Below, in pieces: positions 35,801 through 44,648 of a DNA stretch of 64,000 nt. The notes under the pieces are model-generated. The model ran no database searches and was not told the DNA's origin. It saw only the letters and a program-made list of their open reading frames with translations. The DNA is from DASSJT01 sp035691065 (GTDB lineage Bacteria > Actinomycetota > Actinomycetes > Actinomycetales > Dermatophilaceae), in the NCBI GenBank assembly GCA_035691065.1, contig DASSJT010000063.1, positions 1 to 64,000 of the forward strand. Direction: 5' to 3'. Every line of letters begins with the position of its first letter. Position 1 is the stretch's first letter. A program made the position numbers and the translations under genes.

Positions 35801-36167
35801 TGGTGGAGGTGGCGGGAATTGAACCCGCGTCCATTGACGGGAGACCAGGACTTCTCCGGGTGCAGTGCGCTCAGGCTTTTCTCGGCCCCAAGGCTCGCGC
35901 GCACACGTTCCCTGACAGGCCCAGTTGAGTGAGAGTCCCGCGCAGCCCCCCAACATGGCTACGCAGCAAGCTTCCTAGCTGACGCCAGGCACTGAGACGG
36001 AAGCTAGCTCAGGCTGACGGACTTCGGGGCTCGCTCAGGCGGCGAGGGCGAAGTCGGTGCGCTTGGTGTTGGCACCTATTGGTTTGCAAGGAGCGTTAAC
36101 GAGATAACCCTGCATCCTCGACCCGCTTCCCCTGGTATGCCGACCAATGTCGAAACCGATCACCCCC
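35801..36167 (-). ncRNA. ssrA: Transfer-messenger RNA
   Basis: On the minus strand the RNA begins GGGGGTGATCGGTTTCGACA (36167 down) and ends with a tRNA-like arm GGTTCAATTCCCGCC and encoded CCA (35801-35803). The tag reading frame is ANTKRTDFALAA followed by TGA, ending in the ALAA degron. About 367 nt. It rescues stalled ribosomes with SmpB, encoded 6 kb downstream. A GTATGCCG word (36135-36142) lies in its 5' region. Confidence 0.95.
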
Positions 36168-36434
36168 ATGCTCCTGTGAGACAGGGGCGCACACATCCCG
36201 CTGTTGAGTTGTTTGCCGGTCGCACCGGCGTCTACAAACAGTATCTCCTGCCGCCGACACTGACTCCAACCAAATTTCGGAGCACGGCATTCCCACCGTC
36301 GCGGCCGCCCGGTGCACGGGGTGCCGCCCCGCCTGCGGCCACAGCCTGTGTCCGTATGCCGGTACAGACGTCTCAGCGTATGGCACGTCACTAGGATCAA
36401 TCCCGACGTCATCCCCCACACCCGGGAGGCCCAC

Positions 36435-39400
36435 GTGTTCAGCAAGGTTCTCGTCGCCAACCGAGGCGAGATCGCGGTCAGGGCGTTTCGCGCCGCCACT
36501 GAGCTAGGGGCCAAGACGGTGGCCGTCTTTCCGCACGAGGACCGCACGTCCGAGCACCGCCTCAAGGCCGACGAGGCCTACCAGATCGGCCAGGAGGGCC
36601 ACCCGGTCCGTGCCTACCTCGACCCCGAGGGCATTGTGCGCACCGCCGTGGAATGTGGTGCGGACGCGGTCTACCCGGGCTACGGGTTCCTGTCGGAGAA
36701 CCCGGCTCTCGCCGAGGCATGCGTCGCGGCCGGAATCACCTTCGTCGGTCCACCGAGCGACGTCCTGCACCTCACCGGCAACAAGGCGCGCGCCATCGCG
36801 GCTGCCAGGGCCGCCGGGCTTCCCACGCTGCGCAGCGCTCCGCCGAGCGACCAGCTCGAGGACCTCCTGGCCGCCGCGGACGGTGTCGGCTTCCCGGTCT
36901 TCGTCAAGGCGGTCGCCGGCGGGGGCGGGCGCGGGATGCGCCGGGTCGAGCGCGCCGAGGATCTGCGCGATGCCCTCACTGCGGCCATGCGCGAGGCCGA
37001 GTCGGCCTTCGGCGACCCCACGGTGTTCCTGGAGGAGGCCGTGGTGGACCCACGGCACATCGAGGTCCAGGTGCTCGCCGACGGCCAGGGCAACGTCATC
37101 CACCTGTACGAACGGGACTGCTCGGTGCAGCGCCGCCACCAGAAGGTCGTGGAGATCGCCCCGGCGCCCAACCTCGAGCCAGAGCTGCGCGACCGGATCT
37201 GCGCCGATGCCGTCGCCTTCGCCCGCGAGATCGGCTATGTCAATGCCGGGACCGTCGAGTTCCTGCTGGACCCCACCGGTCGGCACGTCTTCATCGAGAT
37301 GAACCCGCGCATCCAGGTCGAGCACACGGTGACGGAAGAGATCACCGACGTCGACCTCGTGGGCGCCCAGCTGCGAATCGCGAGCGGCGAGACCCTCGCT
37401 GACCTCGGCCTGAGCCAGGACCGGATCAGGGTCCGTGGGGCTGCCCTCCAGTGCCGCATCACCACCGAGGACCCGGCCAACGAGTTCCGCCCGGACACGG
37501 GCCGGATCACCGTGTACCGGTCCGTGGGCGGAGCCGGGGTGCGACTCGACGGGGGAACGGTCTTCGTAGGGGCCGAGATCGGCGCGCACTTCGACTCCAT
37601 GCTCGTCAAGCTCACCTGCCGTGGCTCCGACTTTCCCACAGCAGTGCGGCGGGCCCGGCGGTCACTCGCGGAGTTCCGGATCCGCGGTGTCAGCACCAAC
37701 ATCCCCTTCCTGCAGGCGCTGCTCGAACAGCCCGAGTTCCAAGCCGGCCGCATCACAACCGGGTTCATCGACGCCCACCCCGAGCTGCGCACGTCCCGGG
37801 TGCCGGCCGACCGGGGTACCAAGCTCCTGACCTACCTGGCAGCGATCACCGTCAACCAGCCGCATGGCCCGGCGCGCACTCGGGTCTCCCCGCGCAGCCG
37901 CCTCCCGGAGATCGACCGCGACGCTCCGCCGCCCCCCGGGGCCCGCGACCAGCTGCTGCTCCACGGGCCTGAGGCGTTCGCGCGGAGCCTGCGTGAGCAG
38001 ACCGCCGTCGGAGTCACGGACACGACCTTCCGCGACGCCCACCAGTCACTGCTGGCGACCCGGGTGCGCACTCGAGACCTGATGCACGTCGCTCCGTACG
38101 TCGCGCGGCTGACGCCCCAGCTGCTGAGCGTCGAGGCCTGGGGAGGCGCCACGTACGACGTCGCGCTGAGGTTCCTCTTCGAGGACCCGTGGGAGCGGCT
38201 TGCCCTGCTGCGCCAGGCCATGCCGAACCTCCCGCTCCAGATGCTGCTGCGCGGCCGCAACACCGTCGGCTACACGCCCTACCCCACCCGCGTCACCGAC
38301 GCCTTCGTGACCGAGGCGGCCCGCGCAGGTATCGACATCTTCCGGATCTTCGACGCGCTCAACGACATCGACCAGATGTGCCCCGCCATCGACGCGGTCC
38401 GAGAGACCGGCACGGCGGTCGCCGAGGTGGCCCTGTGCTACACCGGCGACCTGACCAGCCCGGGTGAGCGGCTCTACACCCTCGACTACTACCTCCGGCT
38501 CGCCGAGCAGATCGTCGACGCGGGCGCCCACATCCTCGCCATCAAGGACATGGCCGGGCTCCTGCGCGCTCCGGCGGCCACCCGCCTGGTGACCGCCCTC
38601 CGGCAGAACTTCGACCTCCCGGTGCACCTGCACACCCACGACACCGCAGGTGGCCAGCTGGCCACCCTGCTCGCCGCCATCGAGGCCGGGGTCGACGCGG
38701 TCGATGCCGCGAGCGCGCCGATGGCCGGGACCACCAGCCAGCCGCCGTTGTCGGCCCTGGTCGCGGCGACCAACGGCACCGAGCGCGAGACCGGCCTCGA
38801 CCTACGGGCCCTCTGCGACCTCGAGCCCTACTGGGAGGGTGTGCGCCATCTCTACGCGCCGTTCGAGTCCGGGCTGCCCTCACCCACCGGCCGCGTCTAC
38901 CGGCACGAGATCCCCGGGGGGCAGCTGTCCAACCTGCGCCAGCAGGCGATCGCCCTCGGGCTCGGCGAGCGGTTCGAGGCCATCGAGGACATGTACGCCG
39001 CGGCCAACGACATCCTCGGCAACATCGTCAAGGTCACCCCCTCGTCCAAGGTCGTGGGCGACCTCGCCCTGGCCCTCGTGGGAGCGGGAGCCGACCCGCG
39101 CGACTTCGAGGCCAACCCCACGGCATACGACATCCCGGACTCGGTCATCGGCTTCCTCAACGGCGAGCTGGGCGACCCCCCCGGAGGGTGGCCCGAGCCG
39201 TTCCGCACCAAGGCACTGGAGGGGCGCACCGCCCGACCCCGCGTCACAGAGCTGTCGGTCGAGGACGAGAAGGCGCTGGCCGAGTCACCCCGCCAGGCCC
39301 TCAACCGGCTGCTCTTCGCGGGCCCGGCCAAGGACTTCGAGGCGTCGCGGGAGGCCTACTCCGATCTCGCGGTCCTCGGCACCCGGGAGTTCCTGCACGG

Positions 39401-39812
39401 CCTCGATCTCGAGGTCGAGCACGAGGTCGACCTCGAGCCGGGCAAGAAGCTGATCCTCGGGCTCCAGTCGATCTCGGAGCCGGACGAGCGTGGCATGCGC
39501 ACGGTCATGTGCACCGTCAACGGGCAGCTCCGGCCGGTACTGGTGCGCGACGAGTCGATCGCGGTCGACGTGCGCACCGCTGAGAAGGCCGACCCGACCG
39601 CCAGGGGTCAGGTGGCCGCGCCGTTCGCCGGTGTCGTGAGCCTCGCCGTGGAGCAGGGTCAGCACGTCGAGGCCGGTTCTGTCGTGGCCACGATCGAGGC
39701 CATGAAGATGGAGGCGAACATCACCACGCCGGTCGCCGGGACGGTGGAGCGCCTGGCCATCGGCTCCCAGCAGCAGGTCGAGGGCGGTGACCTGCTCGTC
39801 GTGATCGGCTGA
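36435..39812 (+). CDS. pyc: Pyruvate carboxylase
   Basis: Biotin-dependent carboxylation of pyruvate to oxaloacetate (anaplerosis). 1125 residues, full length. Biotin carboxylase domain first (FSKVLVANRGEIAVRAFRAA, the ATP-grasp loop VKAVAGGGGRGMRRV, FIEMNPRIQVEHTVTEEI). Then the carboxyltransferase domain (TDTTFRDAHQSLLATRVRT, GATYDVALRFLFEDPWERL) and a C-terminal biotinyl domain with EAMKMEAN, biotin-lysine at about residue 1091. GTG at 36435 sits 6 nt after GGAGG; the frame is open further upstream without homology. Confidence 0.97.
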   Translation: MFSKVLVANRGEIAVRAFRAATELGAKTVAVFPHEDRTSEHRLKADEAYQIGQEGHPVRAYLDPEGIVRTAVECGADAVYPGYGFLSENPALAEACVAAGITFVGPPSDVLHLTGNKARAIAAARAAGLPTLRSAPPSDQLEDLLAAADGVGFPVFVKAVAGGGGRGMRRVERAEDLRDALTAAMREAESAFGDPTVFLEEAVVDPRHIEVQVLADGQGNVIHLYERDCSVQRRHQKVVEIAPAPNLEPELRDRICADAVAFAREIGYVNAGTVEFLLDPTGRHVFIEMNPRIQVEHTVTEEITDVDLVGAQLRIASGETLADLGLSQDRIRVRGAALQCRITTEDPANEFRPDTGRITVYRSVGGAGVRLDGGTVFVGAEIGAHFDSMLVKLTCRGSDFPTAVRRARRSLAEFRIRGVSTNIPFLQALLEQPEFQAGRITTGFIDAHPELRTSRVPADRGTKLLTYLAAITVNQPHGPARTRVSPRSRLPEIDRDAPPPPGARDQLLLHGPEAFARSLREQTAVGVTDTTFRDAHQSLLATRVRTRDLMHVAPYVARLTPQLLSVEAWGGATYDVALRFLFEDPWERLALLRQAMPNLPLQMLLRGRNTVGYTPYPTRVTDAFVTEAARAGIDIFRIFDALNDIDQMCPAIDAVRETGTAVAEVALCYTGDLTSPGERLYTLDYYLRLAEQIVDAGAHILAIKDMAGLLRAPAATRLVTALRQNFDLPVHLHTHDTAGGQLATLLAAIEAGVDAVDAASAPMAGTTSQPPLSALVAATNGTERETGLDLRALCDLEPYWEGVRHLYAPFESGLPSPTGRVYRHEIPGGQLSNLRQQAIALGLGERFEAIEDMYAAANDILGNIVKVTPSSKVVGDLALALVGAGADPRDFEANPTAYDIPDSVIGFLNGELGDPPGGWPEPFRTKALEGRTARPRVTELSVEDEKALAESPRQALNRLLFAGPAKDFEASREAYSDLAVLGTREFLHGLDLEVEHEVDLEPGKKLILGLQSISEPDERGMRTVMCTVNGQLRPVLVRDESIAVDVRTAEKADPTARGQVAAPFAGVVSLAVEQGQHVEAGSVVATIEAMKMEANITTPVAGTVERLAIGSQQQVEGGDLLVVIG

Positions 39813-39885
39813 GCACGCCGTTTGGGGCCGGAGCCGGCGGGTACCACGAGGGGGTCCGAACGCCCCGACTCCAAGGAGCTGTGAC

Positions 39886-40062
39886 ATGGGATTCGACGAC
39901 AAGGTCTCGAACACGACCGAGGACCTGGCCGGCAAGGCGAAGGAAGCGGCCGGCAAGGCCACCGACGACGAGAGCCTCGAGGCCGAGGGTCAGATGGACC
40001 AGAGCAAGGCCGACCTGAAGCAGGCCGGCGAGAAGGTGAAGGACGCCTTCGACCGGGACTGA
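39886..40062 (+). CDS. CsbD family stress protein
   Basis: 58 residues: MGFDDKVSNTTEDLAGKAKE followed by AAGKATDDESLEAEGQMDQS and a lysine/alanine-rich amphipathic end. This is the CsbD fold of small, hydrophilic, helix-rich proteins often induced by general stress. ATG at 39886 behind AAGGAG. Downstream lies a double hairpin. Function in detail unknown. Confidence 0.9.
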   Translation: MGFDDKVSNTTEDLAGKAKEAAGKATDDESLEAEGQMDQSKADLKQAGEKVKDAFDRD

Positions 40063-40076
40063 CCTCTTTGACGGGT

Positions 40077-40166
40077 GAGCGCTGCGTGCCAGGGGGTGCG
40101 CTCCGCCGCTCGTGACGAACCCGGATGAGTGCGGGCGGTGTGCCAGGGGGTGCACGGCCCGCACTC
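40077..40166. terminator. Two related hairpins between converging csbD and DUF2207 genes
   Basis: First stem GAGCGC (40077)/GCGCTC (40098-40103). Second stem GAGTGCGGGC (40127-40136)/GCCCGCACTC (40157-40166), a perfect 10 bp. Both loops hold the same TGCCAGGGGGTGC word, so one hairpin looks like a duplicate of the other. Confidence 0.65.
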
Positions 40167-40248
40167 GCATGTCGCGAGACGTCGCCACCAGACTTGTGTC
40201 GGCCGAGACGCTCGTCACCGCCCGGCCGTCGTGACCGCCCGGCCGTGG

Positions 40249-42390
40249 TCACCAGGAGCCGCCGGAGTCCCCTCCACCGCCACCGCCGGAGAACCCGCCA
40301 CCCGCGGAGAAACCGCTTCGGCCGGACGACCCGGGTGTCGAGACAAACGTTCCCGCGGCCGTCGTTGAGAACGAGTCCATGCTCGCCGCGAGGTGGCCGA
40401 AGCCTCCGTCGGGGAAGGCGCCGATGTACCAGATCGGCGCCGGGATGGTGTACCCAGCCGCACGAGCTGCGGCCGCCACCTCCTCGAACGTCTGCGCCCA
40501 CTTCTCGGCGACGCCGAAGACGATGGCGAAGGGGAGGTAGCGGCTGAAGATGTCCTGCGCCTCCTCCCACTTGATCTGGTTGGCCTCGGCGGTGACGAGG
40601 TACTGGCGGAAGCCGAGCGACTGTGCCAGCACCGCCGACCCATCTGCTGTGCGTGCGGCCATCCGCTTGCCCAGGGCGCTCACGATGAAGCCGCTGACGA
40701 TGATGCCGGCCGACAGGGCCAGGGGCGGTGGGAACGGCAGCGGGCCGTTCTCGAACAGTCCGCCGAAACCCCCGCCGAAACCGAAGACCCAGATCGAGAA
40801 GAACCCCGCACCCACGAGCAACCGGCCAAAGTTGACCCAGCCGCTGCGCTGTGCCCGCGGGGAGCGGCGGAACCAGCCGCGGCGCACCACTTCGTCGTAC
40901 ATCAGGGACTGGACCCGGCCCAACGTGGGAGCGAAGGAGTTCTTGAGGTCACTGAGGTAGACCGTTGGCCCGGAGGCGAAGACGCCGTCGAGGAGCTCCT
41001 GCTCGTAGGGCGCCAGGGCCGGCCCGGTGGGCGGGGCGTCGGTGCGGGTGAGCAGCCAGTCGCCCCGCGAGAACATGCTGCGGCCGGCGACTTCCGCGAG
41101 GGTGAGGTGCCCCCGCACCGCGAGGTCGATGAGCGTCCCAGTCACGTCGACGACGTCAGCCGACTCGTCGATGACCGTGCCCAGCATGCCCGGCTGCACC
41201 GCGGCGGGCGGCGTGAACTGGACGGCGACGGTGGGCGCGTGGCTGGTCACGACGACCTGGCCCGAGTCGCCGGTGCCGGGAGTCAGCCCGGGGGTCAGGC
41301 CGGCATACTGCTCGTCCCTGCCCCGCTGGTAGACGAGCAGGCCCATGAACCCGGCCGCGAGCAGCGGCAGCAGTCCCCCGAGCCCGAGGAACAGCCCGGT
41401 GGCCAGGCGCTGGGTGCGCGGCGACAGCACGCTCTCGTTGGAGGTGCCGGCGTCGCCCTCGCGGACGTCCGGCTCCAGGGTCCCGAACGCGGAGCGCGGG
41501 AACGACGCCAGGATCGAGGCGCCCTCACCCGGCTTGGCATCGGGCGCGGCGAACGTCGTGACGCTGCCCGCCTTGGCCTCGCACTGGTCCGTCGCGCCGC
41601 GCTCGCCGTAGAAGCACGCCGCCTTGGTCGCCGGGACCGGGCCGGTGAGCGTGGCCGAGACGTTCTCGTAGACGTCGTTGTTGGAGGGGTCGACGAGGTT
41701 GTAGTAGAACTCGGCGCTGGTGTCGTCGATCGCGTTGATGTAGTTGGCCAGGCGGAACTTCACGACGTAGCTCTGCCGACCCTCCACGCTTTTGGACGGG
41801 CTTCCGATCCGGATCCGCTTGAAGGCCCCGAAGTCGCTGATCGAGATGTCCGCCGGGGCGCCGGTCGGTGAGGCCGCCGACACCTCGCTGAGCTCGTAGT
41901 AGCGGTAGCGGTTCGGCTGGTCCTGGTAGCCCGCTCGGACCTTCACCAGCCGCTCGATGCCGTGGCGCACCTCGCCCTCGGGGAACTGCCAGGTGATGCT
42001 CTGCGTGACGCTGATGGACCCGTCGCCGTTGGCGACATAGTCGACGTGGAACCGGGTTGCCTTGTCCTGCGCGCTCACTCCCCAGGCGGTGGCCGGGACG
42101 GCGGTGGCCGGGAAGGCGGTCGTCGGCACACGCGCAGCTGAGGCGTATGCCGTGCCGGCACCGGCCGTGCCCGCGCCCAGGAGCAGGGTCGCCGCCATGG
42201 CCGCCACGTGGGCACCGCGCCGTGTCGGGCGCGCCAGTCGTGCCGGGCGCGCCTGTCGTGCCGGTCTTGCCAGTCGTTCCGGTGCGGCTTTTCGTGCCGG
42301 TGGTGCCTGTCGTGCTGGGCGCTTCCGCGCCATGGGGCGAGGTGGCCCCGGCCGCCGCGGTTCCTCTCGCGGTCTCGACGGCAGCGGCAT
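40249..42390 (-). CDS. DUF2207 membrane protein with glycine-rich tail
   Basis: 713 residues. A very arginine/proline-rich start is followed by a hydrophobic export segment (HVAAMAATLLLGAGTAGAGT). The extracytoplasmic DUF2207 domain (FHVDYVANGDGSISVTQSIT onward) comes next, then membrane spans and a C-terminal tail of Gly/Ser (GGGFSGGGGGGDSGG), all typical. Role unknown. ATG at 42390 overlaps the smpB stop (TGATG), which argues for this start over the ATG at 42333. Converges on csbD. Confidence 0.86.
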   Translation of the reverse strand: MPLPSRPREEPRRPGPPRPMARKRPARQAPPARKAAPERLARPARQARPARLARPTRRGAHVAAMAATLLLGAGTAGAGTAYASAARVPTTAFPATAVPATAWGVSAQDKATRFHVDYVANGDGSISVTQSITWQFPEGEVRHGIERLVKVRAGYQDQPNRYRYYELSEVSAASPTGAPADISISDFGAFKRIRIGSPSKSVEGRQSYVVKFRLANYINAIDDTSAEFYYNLVDPSNNDVYENVSATLTGPVPATKAACFYGERGATDQCEAKAGSVTTFAAPDAKPGEGASILASFPRSAFGTLEPDVREGDAGTSNESVLSPRTQRLATGLFLGLGGLLPLLAAGFMGLLVYQRGRDEQYAGLTPGLTPGTGDSGQVVVTSHAPTVAVQFTPPAAVQPGMLGTVIDESADVVDVTGTLIDLAVRGHLTLAEVAGRSMFSRGDWLLTRTDAPPTGPALAPYEQELLDGVFASGPTVYLSDLKNSFAPTLGRVQSLMYDEVVRRGWFRRSPRAQRSGWVNFGRLLVGAGFFSIWVFGFGGGFGGLFENGPLPFPPPLALSAGIIVSGFIVSALGKRMAARTADGSAVLAQSLGFRQYLVTAEANQIKWEEAQDIFSRYLPFAIVFGVAEKWAQTFEEVAAAARAAGYTIPAPIWYIGAFPDGGFGHLAASMDSFSTTAAGTFVSTPGSSGRSGFSAGGGFSGGGGGGDSGGSW

Positions 42391-42857
42391 CAGCGCCCCC
42401 TGGAGTGGAGTGCGCGCTCGGCGTCGCGGCGGTCCTGCCGCTCACGAAGCGCCTGGCGCTTGTCGTAGGACTTCTTGCCCTTGGCGATGGCGATCTCGAC
42501 CTTGGCGCGGCCGTCCTTGAAGTACAGCGAGAGGGGAACGATGGTGTGGCCGCTCTCGCGCGTCTTCTGCGCGATCTTGTCGAGCTCGCGACGGTTGAGC
42601 AGCAGCTTGCGGCGCCGGCGGGGGGTGTGGTTGGTCCAGGTGCCGGCGACGTACTCGGGGATGTGGACCCCCTCGAGCCAGAGCTCGTCGCCCCGGAAGG
42701 TGGCGTAGCCGTCGACAAGCGAGGCGCGGCCCATCCGCAGGGACTTCACCTCGGTGCCCATCAAGACCAGGCCGGCTTCGAAGGTGTCCTCGATGAGGTA
42801 GTCGTGGCGCGCCTTGCGGTTGCTCGCAATCACCTTGCGCCCCTGCTCCTTGGCCAC
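42390..42857 (-). CDS. smpB: SsrA-binding protein
   Basis: 155 residues; binds tmRNA and positions it in the ribosome. Conserved core: KVIASNRKARHDYLIEDTFE, GLVLMGTEVKSLR, PRRRRKLLLNRRELDKI and the C-terminal KGKKSYDKRQALRERQDRRD tail that enters the mRNA channel. ATG at 42857. It closes the actinomycete prfB-ftsE-ftsX-M23-smpB order, with a strong hairpin separating it from the M23 gene. Confidence 0.96.
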   Translation of the reverse strand: MAKEQGRKVIASNRKARHDYLIEDTFEAGLVLMGTEVKSLRMGRASLVDGYATFRGDELWLEGVHIPEYVAGTWTNHTPRRRRKLLLNRRELDKIAQKTRESGHTIVPLSLYFKDGRAKVEIAIAKGKKSYDKRQALRERQDRRDAERALHSRGR

Positions 42858-42987
42858 CGCCGATCCCTCACTCCGCGCTCGCTGCCGACTCGGGTGGCAA
42901 CGCTACCGTGCACGGGCGAATGCTCCGCCACCGCCGCGTCCGGGGGCTCCCCACCTGCCGCCTCGGGGTCGCCCCACTCTCCTCGAC

Positions 42988-43051
42988 GTTGTATGCCGGA
43001 GGAGCGGGCTCCGGTGCCCCGGGCACCCCAAACGCTCCACCGGCATACAAC
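42988..43051. terminator. Long hairpin with inverted GTATGCCG words downstream of M23 gene
   Basis: GTTGTATGCCGG (42988-42999) pairs perfectly with CCGGCATACAAC (43040-43051). After one A-A mismatch the stem continues GGAGCG/CGCTCC, and an inner GGTGCCC/GGGCACC helix closes the loop. It lies 44 bp past the M23 stop on the minus strand, ahead of smpB. Confidence 0.85.
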
Positions 43052-43095
43052 CTCGGCTCTGCGGTTCGGCGGGTGCTCGGGATCGGAGCGCGGGG

Positions 43096-44418
43096 CTACA
43101 GCCACCTGCGGGGGTCGACCGGCGTGCCGTCCTGTCGGGTCTCGAAGTGGAGGTGGCAGCCAGTGGAGAGCCCGGTCGTGCCGACGTAGCCGATGACCTG
43201 GCCGCGCTGGACGTGGCCGCCCCGGACCGCGAACCGGCTCATGTGGTTGTAGGTCGTGGTGAGGTCGACGCCGCGGTGGATGCCGTGGTCGATCACGATC
43301 CGGTTGCCGTAGCCACCGCCCCAGCCTGCGGAGATGATCGTCCCCGAGGCCGCGGCGTAGATCGGCGAGCCACACGCGCCGGCGTAGTCGCGACCGGCGT
43401 GCAGGCGCCAGTAGTGCAGGATCGGGTGCCAGCGCAGCCCGAACTCCGAGGAGACCCAGGCGCTGGAGGGCGCCGAGAGGTACCCACCCGAGTCACGCGG
43501 TGGCACGTAGGCACGGCCCGACCGGCGAGCCGCCGCCCGCGCGGCGGCCTCACGGGCTGCGGCTGCCCGCTTCTCGGCCGCGGCACGAGCGCGCAGCACG
43601 GCCGCGAGCCGGTCGGACTCCCGCTGCATGTCGGCGAGCCGCCTGTGCTCGGCCGCCTGCTTCGCCGTGAGTGCCTTGGTCTGGGCAGCTTGGGTGACCG
43701 CCAGGGCGTCGAGCTCGGTCTTCGCGGTTGCCGCGGCGCCCCGGGCAGCGGCGGCCTGCTGGAGTGCCTCAGCCGCCTGCGCCTCGGCCCGGGCGACATC
43801 CTCGCGCAGGGCGGTCAGGTGGGCGCGCTGGGCGTTGGCACTGGCCTGCTGCGCAGCCAGCCGCCCGAGGCTCTGGGCCTGCACGTCGAGGACCGTGTCG
43901 GCCATTGCTATGCGGGTCGCGAAGTCGTCAGGGCTCGTCGAGTCCATGGCGACGGACAGCTGGCCGAGCCCCTGGTCCTGGTACATCTGGGCGGCGAAGT
44001 GGGCGACTCGGCTGCGAGCCGCGGAGATCTGGTCGGTCGTCTTCGCCAGCTCTTCCTCGGCCCGAGTCTCGTTCGCACGGGCCACGTCGAGGGCGATCAG
44101 CATCGCATCGTGGCGCTGGCTCGCGGTGCGCTCGTCGGCCTGGGCCTTGAGCAGCTTCGCCTGGGCGACCGGGATCGCGGCCTGTGTCTTCTCCAGGGCC
44201 GCGGCTACGCGTCGGAGATCGGCCGACGTGTCGTCGAGGTTGCTCTTGAGCTGCTCGATGCCGCGGTCGACCTTGCGCTTCTGGTCGCGGGTGTCAGCCG
44301 TCGCCGCCGTCGAGGCCACGAGGGCCAGGCAGCAGCCCATGACGATGCTGATGCCCAGCAGCTGACCGAGCAGTCGACTTCGCTGGAGCACGGGCATGGG
44401 CAAGCCGTCGGGTCCCAT
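43096..44418 (-). CDS. Exported coiled-coil M23 (LytM) domain protein, EnvC-like
   Basis: 440 residues. Signal/anchor segment at about 17-42 (LLGISIVMGCCLALVASTAA), a long Ala/Glu/Gln coiled coil (about 45-300), and a C-terminal LytM domain with metal ligands His and Asp in RLHAGRDYAGACG and HxH in GCHLHFETRQDG. Right after ftsEX, this matches the FtsX-regulated murein hydrolase (RipC/EnvC-like) activated at division. The zinc-site residues are kept, so it may be enzymatically active. Confidence 0.88.
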   Translation of the reverse strand: MGPDGLPMPVLQRSRLLGQLLGISIVMGCCLALVASTAATADTRDQKRKVDRGIEQLKSNLDDTSADLRRVAAALEKTQAAIPVAQAKLLKAQADERTASQRHDAMLIALDVARANETRAEEELAKTTDQISAARSRVAHFAAQMYQDQGLGQLSVAMDSTSPDDFATRIAMADTVLDVQAQSLGRLAAQQASANAQRAHLTALREDVARAEAQAAEALQQAAAARGAAATAKTELDALAVTQAAQTKALTAKQAAEHRRLADMQRESDRLAAVLRARAAAEKRAAAAREAAARAAARRSGRAYVPPRDSGGYLSAPSSAWVSSEFGLRWHPILHYWRLHAGRDYAGACGSPIYAAASGTIISAGWGGGYGNRIVIDHGIHRGVDLTTTYNHMSRFAVRGGHVQRGQVIGYVGTTGLSTGCHLHFETRQDGTPVDPRRWL

Positions 44419-44490
44419 GAGTCACAGTGGTAACACGCATCACAGTGGTGTGACAACGCAACGCGCCGCGCGGGGACGGCGGCGCTGGGA

Positions 44491-44609
44491 AATCGCGCCA
44501 TGGCGACGTTTTCGGCCGGTCGGACCACTCGACGCCGGCGGAATCGCGCCGTGGCGACGTTTTCAGCCACTCGGACCACTGGACGCCGGCGGAGTCGCGC
44601 CATGGCGGG
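44491..44609. repeat. 51-bp tandem repeat upstream of the M23 gene
   Basis: Copies start at 44491 and 44542 with a partial third at 44593 (exact 51-bp period), each opening with a TCGCGCC-ATGG-type word and containing GGCGACGTTTTC and CGGACCACT. It occupies the 230-bp gap between ftsX and the M23 gene. The unit is a multiple of three and is open on the minus strand (VVRPAENVAMARF-like), but no start or ribosome site supports a gene. Confidence 0.8.
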
Positions 44610-44648
44610 AGACTCCCGCCTGGGTGGACCGTCAGAGGCGGAGATCCC

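Noticed and set aside
36035..36565. 176-codon minus-strand frame ending in the ANTKRTDFALAA tag
   Set aside because: This is the tmRNA tag frame read together with upstream DNA, not a protein gene.
44205..44603. 132-codon minus-strand frame across the 51-bp repeats
   Set aside because: It overlaps the M23 gene start in another frame and has no ribosome site; its repeat peptide comes only from the tandem DNA repeat.
44491..44609. CRISPR-like array
   Set aside because: The 51-bp units are contiguous with no spacers, only two and a fraction copies, and no cas genes are nearby. The same applies to the other tandem arrays.
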